This document shows, in pieces, positions 14,280 to 20,160 of a stretch of DNA of 20,160 bases. A model generated the notes under the pieces. The model was not told the DNA's origin. It saw only the letters and a list, made by a program, of their open reading frames with translations, and did not search any database. Both the position numbers and the translations under genes were made by a program. Location of the stretch: IMG/VR virus record IMGVR_UViG_3300044959_000068, positions 1 to 20,160 of that record; one strand, 5' to 3'. The DNA comes from a virus. How positions within the stretch are numbered: position 1 is the first letter of the stretch; the number at the start of each line of letters is the position of its first letter.

Positions 14280-16178
14280 CTATCGAGGCTGCTTATCAGA
14301 ATATAGGCGTGTCCAACACCCACCAATCCTGACTTCGAAAGTAACATTCGTCCCGTCAGATTTTATTGCACGTACAGGCCTAGAACGAAATCTAATATAT
14401 CGTAAATTATCATCAACACCATCACCACTTAATATATGGACATTAACACCCTTCTTATCATGCTTTGACTTATCTTTGTCGGAATCATCGGCATCGTTTT
14501 CGCTCCCATCATCACCGTCCTCCTCATCATCTGTATCATCATCGTCAGATTCGAACACTTCTTTATGTATTTCTGGGCCATGCTTCCGCAGCACTGACAG
14601 TTCTATATCAACAGGTGCGATACCGTCTTCCTTCATTTTTTCGACTTCTTTAAGTATGAGCTCTACCAACTCTTCTACTGAATTAAAATCAGCATCGAAA
14701 ATTTCTTTAGGTAGGTCTACACCTGTTAATTGTGCCACGAACTTACGCACACCCTCAAATACACGCTCTGGTGCATCATACGGGCGCGGCTCTTCTGGCA
14801 TGCCACGTGTGCGCCACCAATTCTTTAGCCTGTTGAAAAGGCCAACCTGGTGTGGTGGCAATGGGGGTAGCATACTTGATTCAAGTGTATTTAATTGCTT
14901 CTTTATTAACGAATACAATCTAGGGTGTTTTTCCTGCATGTATTTCGCAGCTTCTTGTATCTTAGGCACGAACATATATGATTGTCCGTGACCAGACAGC
15001 GCCAATGACCTTGCCTTATTAAATAACTTACCATATGTCTTAATGTACACTGGATTATATGACAATGCCCTTAATATTGCGTCTGCCGCAGATATCGCAG
15101 ACTTCTGATCACGCAATGCCATATTAACTTGCTGCGTATCTGTTGTAGATCGTGGGCCATGCATTTGCTGCACAGGTGACACTAATCGCCTACGATCCTG
15201 CTGTACAGCCTGCCCTGGTGGTGTAGGTGGAGCCGGTGGTGTAGGTGGAGCCGGTGGTGTAGGTGGAGCCGGTGGTGTAGGTGGAGCCGGTGGCGTAGGT
15301 GGAGGCGGTGGAGGTGGTTTCTGCTGCGCAGGCGGAAGTGGTTTCTGCTGAGCAGGCGCAGGTGCTGTCGGTGGTGTAGGTGGAGGCGGTGGAGGTGGTT
15401 TCTGCTGCGCAGGCGGAAGTGGCTTCTGCTGCGCTGGTTGAGCTGATTGCGCAGGTGGCTTCTGCTGGGCAGGCTGGGCTGGTGGCACTGGTGGTTTCTG
15501 CTGGGCAGGCTGGGCTGGTGGCGCTGGTGGTTTCTGCTGGGCAGGCTGGGCGGCAGGCTTCTGCTCCCCATCAGTCTTAGGAGCCTGCTTATTGACGGTA
15601 CCAGACTGTTCTTGCCCAGACATAGACAACATTAACAAAGCGTCATGCGACACCTTGATGAAGTGTGCAATTTTTTCAAAAACAACTCGTAGCGTACTAT
15701 CGTCATATGAGTCTATTATATCAGGCTTACTGAAAGATTCAGAGAATATTTTCTGTATACTCTTAACAAACCCATCTAATACATTTATTACTTTACGTGG
15801 ATTACTAAATTTTATTGGAACATCAATCTGAACCCGCTTCATCACATATTCAGCCGGATCCATCTCAAAAAATCTACGCATTGCCTCAGCTTCTCTCTGA
15901 CTCTGCAACGCAACAGAGTTTGGCGCCTTTGCAATTGACAATGCCGTTGACACATATGTATACGCGGCATGTACCAAATACATTATTTGTGAATATAGAC
16001 CAGGTAATTTAGTAACATGCGCCTCAGGCGTGTCCACAGCAGATACATCAAGATTCAAAAGCCACTTAAAGCTTTCATAAAACCATTTTAAGTAATGCTT
16101 AAATACATATAGCGCAGCTATATTCCTTGGTATAGGCTGCTGCGCTGGTCTTAGCTTCCTTTTTTTAACAGCAGGCAT
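14280..16178 (-). CDS. Large protein with proline-rich PAQQKP repeat tract, 632 aa, function unknown
   Basis: I do not recognise this protein. It has a basic N-terminus (MPAVKKRKLRPAQQP), a helical region to about residue 190, a Pro/Ala/Gln-rich tract (about 208-323) of repeats such as PAQPAQQKPP and PPAPPTPP, a second folded region (about 330-530), a highly acidic stretch (about 540-575, ESDDDDTDDEEDGDDG) and a short beta-like C-terminus. The proline tract probably forms an extended stiff linker joining two folded parts. The gene lies directly upstream of TerL, its TAG stop 8 bases from the TerL start, and 17 bases after the 288-aa gene. A structural or assembly role is plausible. The N- and C-terminal domains gave no motif I can name, so function stays open. 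Confidence 0.75.
   Translation of the reverse strand: MPAVKKRKLRPAQQPIPRNIAALYVFKHYLKWFYESFKWLLNLDVSAVDTPEAHVTKLPGLYSQIMYLVHAAYTYVSTALSIAKAPNSVALQSQREAEAMRRFFEMDPAEYVMKRVQIDVPIKFSNPRKVINVLDGFVKSIQKIFSESFSKPDIIDSYDDSTLRVVFEKIAHFIKVSHDALLMLSMSGQEQSGTVNKQAPKTDGEQKPAAQPAQQKPPAPPAQPAQQKPPVPPAQPAQQKPPAQSAQPAQQKPLPPAQQKPPPPPPPTPPTAPAPAQQKPLPPAQQKPPPPPPPTPPAPPTPPAPPTPPAPPTPPAPPTPPGQAVQQDRRRLVSPVQQMHGPRSTTDTQQVNMALRDQKSAISAADAILRALSYNPVYIKTYGKLFNKARSLALSGHGQSYMFVPKIQEAAKYMQEKHPRLYSLIKKQLNTLESSMLPPLPPHQVGLFNRLKNWWRTRGMPEEPRPYDAPERVFEGVRKFVAQLTGVDLPKEIFDADFNSVEELVELILKEVEKMKEDGIAPVDIELSVLRKHGPEIHKEVFESDDDDTDDEEDGDDGSENDADDSDKDKSKHDKKGVNVHILSGDGVDDNLRYIRFRSRPVRAIKSDGTNVTFEVRIGGCWTRLYSDKQPR
15217..15306 (-). 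repeat. 18-bp tandem repeat coding the PPAPPT tract
   Basis: On the plus strand the unit GGTGGTGTAGGTGGAGCC occurs four times without change from 15217 to 15288, followed by a degenerate fifth copy to 15306. Each unit encodes six residues (PAPPTP in some phase), so gain or loss of a unit keeps the frame. Identical third positions indicate recent copying rather than old protein-level selection. Confidence 0.9.
15295..15431 (-). repeat. 56-bp direct repeat in the proline-rich gene
   Basis: Bases 15295-15350 and 15376-15431 match at 55 of 56 positions, offset by 81 bases (27 codons, in frame). They encode the PLPPAQQKPPPPPPPTPP blocks. The near identity points to a recent in-frame duplication. 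Confidence 0.85.
15460..15558 (-). repeat. 36-bp tandem repeat coding the PAQPAQQKPP units
   Basis: A 36-base unit beginning TTCTGCTGGGCAGGCTGGGC on the plus strand runs 15460-15495 and 15496-15531 with one base difference, then a partial third copy to about 15558. Each full unit encodes twelve residues, so copy-number changes stay in frame. Confidence 0.85.
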
Positions 16179-16195
16179 AATTATACACCGCTACA

Positions 16196-17062
16196 TTATA
16201 TACAGTCCGCAGAAACAATCGCACTAAGCTTTGTATCAGGGAATTGCACTACAAATTGCGTCCCAGTGCCGTCTAGGTCCCTCAACACGATAACTTCAGA
16301 TCCGGCCTTATATTTATATGTTACACCGCCACGGTCCCTAACTTCAACGTCACTCTTCAACTTACGTAGCTTGCTAGAGCTATGCACACCACCTACACCA
16401 CGCTCAGCTGGGTCCCATGAATCGCATGCAAGCTTATCTATGCCAATATCTGTGCCCATACCAACTTCAGACTCATACGACCTACGATATCCACCAAGCC
16501 CTATTGCACTACGTATCTCGTTACGTAGCGCATTAATTGAAAACACATTGCCCCTATACCTAGGCATAGACTGCTTGTGCGTACCAACATTTTTATCTGG
16601 GGCTGAATACATGCTGCGAGCTGGATACCTATCTATTATAGTATTATCTGCAACTATACTATCAAAAGTAGACTGCGACAAAAGACGCGGAATACCCTTA
16701 TACACTATCACCGAAGGTTCCTGCATCTCACCACCACGTATTAATACAGGCACGTCAAACGCTACACCTATACCAGATGCAGTCTTCATACTTGCTGACA
16801 CTGTAATCACACCATCAATTATATCTATATTACCATCAACATTAGCCTTCCTAGTGCCAGAATATGATAATGATGGTATGTTAGGTAACGTATACTCAGC
16901 TAGTATTGATCTAACGAATTCAATCGCTCTTGGACCAACATTTTGAGTTGTCAATCGGTCTGTTTTATAAAACGGCGTAAACACCGACCCGGCATACTTT
17001 TGTATTCTTGCCAGCCTAGCTGCACGCCTTTGTAAACGCCTCTCACGTGAAAAATACGTCAT
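16196..17062 (-). CDS. Hypothetical protein, 288 aa
   Basis: I do not recognise this protein. The ATG at 17062 is preferred because GGAG lies 9 bases upstream; an ATG at 17077 in the same frame has no ribosome site and would contain that GGAG. The N-terminus is strongly basic and helical (RERRLQRRAARLARIQKYAG). The middle (about residues 45-130) looks beta-rich and the C-terminus ends in a small strand-rich unit (YKYKAGSEVIVLRDLDG, then FVVQFPDTKLSAIVS) that reads like an SH3 or KOW-like barrel. No catalytic motif or membrane segment is seen. It stands 24 bases after the DUF192 gene and 17 before the proline-rich gene. A nucleic-acid-binding or structural role could fit the basic start, but this is a guess. 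Confidence 0.75.
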   Translation of the reverse strand: MTYFSRERRLQRRAARLARIQKYAGSVFTPFYKTDRLTTQNVGPRAIEFVRSILAEYTLPNIPSLSYSGTRKANVDGNIDIIDGVITVSASMKTASGIGVAFDVPVLIRGGEMQEPSVIVYKGIPRLLSQSTFDSIVADNTIIDRYPARSMYSAPDKNVGTHKQSMPRYRGNVFSINALRNEIRSAIGLGGYRRSYESEVGMGTDIGIDKLACDSWDPAERGVGGVHSSSKLRKLKSDVEVRDRGGVTYKYKAGSEVIVLRDLDGTGTQFVVQFPDTKLSAIVSADCI

Positions 17063-17086
17063 ATGAGCAGTCTCCATCTACAATGG

Positions 17087-17815
17087 TTACAATGATGGAC
17101 GAACTGGAGCTATATCACCATCATCGTCATGATATCTAATAGCATCAACGCCCTCAGTCTCCATATAATTAGAATCCATTGGATTATAATCAAAAAATTT
17201 ATCTGGGAGGTCGTGACCTTTAAACCTATATTCTGGATTCCTATCTGGGTCACGAACCATCTGTGGATTAATGTCCCTCCTTGGATAATTAGGGAATTCT
17301 TCTTGTGCACCTTTCACAATTGGCTCAACCAGGCAGACGTCGTCGCCAACTGACAGTCCATGTGCACGACAAAATCCGCCATTAACTTCTATTACAGCTG
17401 CAGTATGAGGCATATACCATCTGCCAGGTGATCCAGGTTCTATATTATCAACTATCCTTGATATACGTCTGTCACTGCCAACAAATATAATATCAATGGG
17501 GAATCTAACTGACGCCATGTGGAATCCGACCCTTCTGGGTGGGTTGTACGGAAATACCATACCATCGTATGCAGCAAGACTGCTATGTTTTTGCAGACCT
17601 ATAACCTGAAGTTCTGTCGTATTAGCAATTTGACATTTAACCACTATCCTAGCATCTTTACCAAGGCCAACAAAACACTCCTCATATTTTAACGGAACCG
17701 TATCATCAAGATCATCTATAGATATATTCCATCCGTCAGCCGCGATCTTGCTTATACCGAGAAGATCGCTATGATATTTAATCAACCTCTTTGCTATTCT
17801 ATCAGATACTGACAT
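17087..17815 (-). CDS. DUF192-domain protein, 242 aa
   Basis: The segment at about residues 60-163 of the chosen product follows the DUF192 (UPF0127/COG1430) layout: a GLQKHSSLAAYDGMVF start, a strand before FPIDIIFVGSDRRISRIVD (in place of the usual small-polar pattern before LDI-hydrophobic-Phe), and AVIEVNGGFCRAHGLSVGDDV at the end. In bacteria this small beta-fold domain has no settled biochemical role and is often exported; I see no signal peptide here. The C-terminal 80 residues are charged, Asp- and Pro-rich and probably unstructured. I place the start at ATG 17815, 4 bases after the upstream stop; a longer frame to 17890 would overlap the previous gene by about 70 bases. The conserved segment supports the domain call well; its role in a packaging and head operon is unknown. 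Confidence 0.8.
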   Translation of the reverse strand: MSVSDRIAKRLIKYHSDLLGISKIAADGWNISIDDLDDTVPLKYEECFVGLGKDARIVVKCQIANTTELQVIGLQKHSSLAAYDGMVFPYNPPRRVGFHMASVRFPIDIIFVGSDRRISRIVDNIEPGSPGRWYMPHTAAVIEVNGGFCRAHGLSVGDDVCLVEPIVKGAQEEFPNYPRRDINPQMVRDPDRNPEYRFKGHDLPDKFFDYNPMDSNYMETEGVDAIRYHDDDGDIAPVRPSL

Positions 17816-17819
17816 AATA

Positions 17820-18596
17820 TTATGCCAACTTATATGTACGTGATATATCTGCCACAGCCTGCTTCGCAGTAAGAGCAACCACTTCGGCAAGCCTTAGTGA
17901 TAACTGCCTATGTATCCTATCAGCGTCCTTTGTACTCATGCCAGATTCAAGCATATCTTTACGAATCTGATCATATTCACGAACCATCTGACGCACTATC
18001 TCGAATGTATTTCTTTCAACAAGTGATTTAATAACCAGGCTGACTAACTGTTTCGAATGCCTAATTTTATTCAGATCAACAATGCATGCCCTAATTTCTT
18101 TCACTAAAGCTATGTAGCTATCGAGTGATTGCAAATCTATATATTTAACACCGTTATCATCCTCTTTAGCTACAAGGTCATCTAGTACATCGAGCTTTTC
18201 CATGAGCATCGATCTTAATCGATCGATGTTCAAATAGTCGTTTACTTCATTGCCAACACGACGCCTGACAAGCTCTTCTACATAACTACCTACTTCTGGG
18301 TTTATGTCCCTCAAAGATGGTCCGGTGTGGGCTTTTACTATTTCTGACTGTACCTTATCTGGTATAGTAATATGGGTTGAAAAATGTACAGTCATGTTCT
18401 GACTATTTAACTTAGGGCATGTCAGATGTTCTCTTTCTATACGATCATTAATAAGATTCATGGCACGAGTGTAACTCATGCCTACCTCAAGTACATTCTG
18501 ATGTAATTCCTTGAACACATCTGGATGTGTGTTCGCCATCTGGCATATCTTGCACCGATACTGCCATATAATGTCTAAAGGCCCATTAACACTCAT
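17820..18596 (-). CDS. Hypothetical Cys/His-containing helical protein, 258 aa
   Basis: I do not recognise this protein with confidence. Near the N-terminus there is YRCKICQ (C15, C18), then EREHLTCP (H57, C60) and HFSTH (H71, H75), which together could bind a zinc ion. Between them, HPDVFKELHQNVLEVGMSYTRAMNLIN reads like a helix-turn-helix-sized unit. The rest is a long, charged, mostly helical region (about 100-250). The ATG overlaps the TGA of the 69-aa gene as ATGA and has a strong GGAGGAG ribosome site. The layout of a small DNA-binding N-terminus plus helical oligomerisation region would fit a small terminase subunit, but it is separated from TerL by three genes and I have no motif that proves it. 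Confidence 0.75.
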   Translation of the reverse strand: MSVNGPLDIIWQYRCKICQMANTHPDVFKELHQNVLEVGMSYTRAMNLINDRIEREHLTCPKLNSQNMTVHFSTHITIPDKVQSEIVKAHTGPSLRDINPEVGSYVEELVRRRVGNEVNDYLNIDRLRSMLMEKLDVLDDLVAKEDDNGVKYIDLQSLDSYIALVKEIRACIVDLNKIRHSKQLVSLVIKSLVERNTFEIVRQMVREYDQIRKDMLESGMSTKDADRIHRQLSLRLAEVVALTAKQAVADISRTYKLA

Positions 18597-18802
18597 CGCT
18601 CCTCCTCAACCCTTATATAGCCCTTTACTATCATATCATAGAGCCCAGGAATATTATGACATGCATCTATGGACCCAGCAAATGGTAATATGTCAAGAGC
18701 CTGGCTACGTGGCACAACGACATGATATCCATGGCCAAGTGTACTAGTTATGTCTATTGCCACATCACCAGTTGACTGATTTATGACATAGTACCTTGCC
18801 AT
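18593..18802 (-). CDS. Hypothetical small protein, 69 aa
   Basis: I do not recognise this protein. The start is placed at the ATG at 18802; the frame continues upstream only to a TTG at 18838, without a ribosome site. The product opens with a strand-rich MARYYVINQSTGDVAIDI, carries a central PRSQALDILPFAG and ends charged (KGYIRVEEER). No Shine-Dalgarno site is evident before the ATG; a 10-bp palindrome lies just upstream. The stop overlaps the following ATG as ATGA, so it is coupled to the 258-aa gene. No function can be offered. Confidence 0.65.
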   Translation of the reverse strand: MARYYVINQSTGDVAIDITSTLGHGYHVVVPRSQALDILPFAGSIDACHNIPGLYDMIVKGYIRVEEER

Positions 18803-18853
18803 ACACAATGATTGTACAATAAACCTAACCAGAATCAATGTAATATTATATGA
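18803..18853 (-). promoter_or_regulatory. AT-rich gap with a perfect 10-bp palindrome
   Basis: ATTGTACAAT at 18811-18820 is a perfect palindrome 8 bases before the start of the 69-aa gene, in one of the few gaps of the right block. It might be a protein-binding site or a weak hairpin that hides the ribosome site. Its TGTACA core also occurs in the direct repeats at 4110 and 4180. Evidence for function is slight. Confidence 0.25.
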
Positions 18854-20160
18854 TTAATTCAACAACACCCTAGGTAACGCGTCAGCGCCCTTGGCAGTAT
18901 TGAAATATACTACTGCTACACCTGCTTCAGGATCGAACTCGTCGAATTCAATTGTCCCAAGAAAACCAAGGTCCTTGAATTCTTTGGTACTTTCTAGACC
19001 CTTAACGAATGACTTAACTGCATGTTTCAAAGCATTGTCATTCATCATCTTAGCAGCATCATGGTCAGTGTCCCAAGCAACAGTCAGCTTAGTAAGCTTA
19101 CCATGTAATTCCATGCCAGTGACTTCCATTGGTAGACGGTTAGGACGTGCCAACATAAACTCGTCACTAGCCGCAACATCATCCATCTTATCCAGCTTTA
19201 CTGCATCATTGCCACCAGTATTTATCTTTGGCATCTTTAATGACTGCGCAACCTTATTAATGTAGTCGACCAACCGCTTTGATCGCTTGACTGCCGCCAC
19301 ATATATCATTGGCTTATTTTCTGGCGTAAGTGGCACATTTGAAGACGATATGTAGTCAACAACTGCCGCTGACACCATCTTGAATACCTGGTCGTCATTT
19401 GACGCAAGCAGTATCCTATTATATAAAGGTGTTTCATAGTCTCTATTGTGTGCAGACATCATGAAATCTGTCACACTAGCAACGTCTATAGTACGCCCAG
19501 TCATATTCTCCACTGAGCTAATTATGTCAGCAAGCTTTGTGAACTTATCAATCATAGACCCGCTCTTTTTCCTAATAGAGGGACCAAATGGCCGTAATGG
19601 CTTAGAAACATTCTTCTGCAATACAGGGTCGCCAACATTAACAGGTAGTTTCCTATTGTCCCTAAGTGGTGCAACACCCCATTGTGGCTTCGGCTCACGC
19701 GGTAGCCTCACGAACTTACCTACACCCTCATTACGCTTAGCCCTCTCTAAGTTCATAACCTTGCTATACCCAGCCTTAGCACGCCTAGCAAACTCTTCAA
19801 GTATGCGTGCCCAGTGTAGTAATTCTTCATACGGCATTACATTCTTAATATTATGAGGACCACCTGCACGCTCTATCATGTGCACTATATCTGCTGGCAG
19901 TATATCGAGCAAGCGCACTTTGTCCTTATGAAATACCTCTTTAGCACGTTCGCTGAGCGGTGCCTTACCTTTTACAAGCCTTAGGGCTATTGAGGCATAC
20001 GGATCTTTTACTATTGATTTTCTCCTCTCTGGCGAGTCAGAATTCTCATCTACTATTTCATCAAGGCCAAGCTCCTCCATTACAATCTTTCTATCAAGCG
20101 CGTCACCTGGCCCTTCATACCCGATAGTGTACAAATGCCTATACTTATCTGCCTCTGGCC
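18854..20160 (-). CDS. Hypothetical protein, partial (N-terminus off right edge)
   Basis: The minus-strand frame is open from the right edge to a TAA at 18856-18854, so 434 residues are visible and the start lies outside the window; the TTG at 20134 is internal, because open codons (ending RHLYTIG) continue upstream of it. I do not recognise the family. The visible part has a charged N-terminal half with basic patches (for example PLRPFGPSIRKKSGS), a helical segment around SMIDKFTKLADIISSVENMTG, a long helical middle and a beta-rich end (FLGTIEFDEFDPEAGVAVVYF). No cysteine or enzymatic motif appears. It is the first visible gene of the right block, 51 bases before the 69-aa gene. Its neighbourhood suggests a head or tail assembly protein, which is context only. 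Confidence 0.75.
   Translation of the reverse strand, partial: PEADKYRHLYTIGYEGPGDALDRKIVMEELGLDEIVDENSDSPERRKSIVKDPYASIALRLVKGKAPLSERAKEVFHKDKVRLLDILPADIVHMIERAGGPHNIKNVMPYEELLHWARILEEFARRAKAGYSKVMNLERAKRNEGVGKFVRLPREPKPQWGVAPLRDNRKLPVNVGDPVLQKNVSKPLRPFGPSIRKKSGSMIDKFTKLADIISSVENMTGRTIDVASVTDFMMSAHNRDYETPLYNRILLASNDDQVFKMVSAAVVDYISSSNVPLTPENKPMIYVAAVKRSKRLVDYINKVAQSLKMPKINTGGNDAVKLDKMDDVAASDEFMLARPNRLPMEVTGMELHGKLTKLTVAWDTDHDAAKMMNDNALKHAVKSFVKGLESTKEFKDLGFLGTIEFDEFDPEAGVAVVYFNTAKGADALPRVLLN

Noticed and set aside
14257-14991. A 244-codon plus-strand Ser-rich frame
   Set aside because: The Ser run is the antisense of the Asp/Glu tract in the 632-aa protein, so it is a composition artefact.
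15217-15558. Repeat cluster considered as a CRISPR array or replication-origin iterons
   Set aside because: The units are contiguous or overlapping, in codon multiples and inside an open frame; there are no unique spacers of constant length.
15182-15571. A 129-codon His/Leu/Arg-rich repetitive minus-strand frame in the repeat tract
   Set aside because: It is an out-of-frame reading of the same in-frame DNA repeats within the 632-aa gene; it has no independent start signal.

Overview
The window is part of a tailed double-stranded DNA phage (Caudoviricetes), specifically its DNA-packaging and virion-structure region. The anchors are a large terminase subunit with Walker A/B and RNase H-like nuclease motifs, a portal protein, a prohead protease fused to a scaffold-like region, an HK97-fold-type major capsid protein, and a multi-repeat fibre-like protein. 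The gene order TerL - portal - small protein - protease/scaffold - capsid recalls large myoviruses, but no tail sheath or baseplate gene is visible, so morphology and host cannot be fixed. I see no integrase, transposase, tRNA, rRNA or CRISPR array.

Almost everything reads on the minus strand, so transcription runs from high to low coordinates. Block 1 (20160 to about 4443) is a tight colinear series: an unrecognised large protein cut by the right edge, a 69-aa protein, a Cys/His-rich 258-aa protein, a DUF192-domain protein, a 288-aa protein, a 632-aa protein with a proline-rich repeat tract, TerL, a 196-aa acidic protein, the portal, a 66-aa protein, the protease/scaffold fusion, a 261-aa virion protein and the major capsid protein. 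It ends at a perfect 13-bp stem hairpin (4387-4415). Genes are joined by ATGA or TAATG overlaps or gaps of a few bases, and several have clear GGAG ribosome binding sites.

The break region (about 3970-4440) holds the only gene I support on the plus strand: a 63-aa protein with two CxxC pairs. A plausible sigma70-type promoter and a very GC-rich, hairpin-forming leader precede it, and the capsid-operon hairpin lies directly behind it. It looks like a self-contained accessory cassette (a 'moron').

Block 2 (about 3969 to 1, minus strand) starts with a dCMP deaminase, then a 108-aa protein, a 355-aa probable virion protein, a 153-aa beta-rich protein and a long fibre-like protein running off the left edge. 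That last reading frame is open from 1605 to position 1 and carries three diverged internal repeats.

The head genes suggest a working order. TerL packages DNA through the portal into a prohead made of the capsid protein and the scaffold part of the fusion; the protease part then matures the prohead. The 261-aa protein, encoded next to the capsid gene and sharing its codon preference, is a good candidate for an abundant head protein. Several start codons were moved inward from the longest possible frame on the evidence of Shine-Dalgarno sites, upstream stop codons or family alignment.
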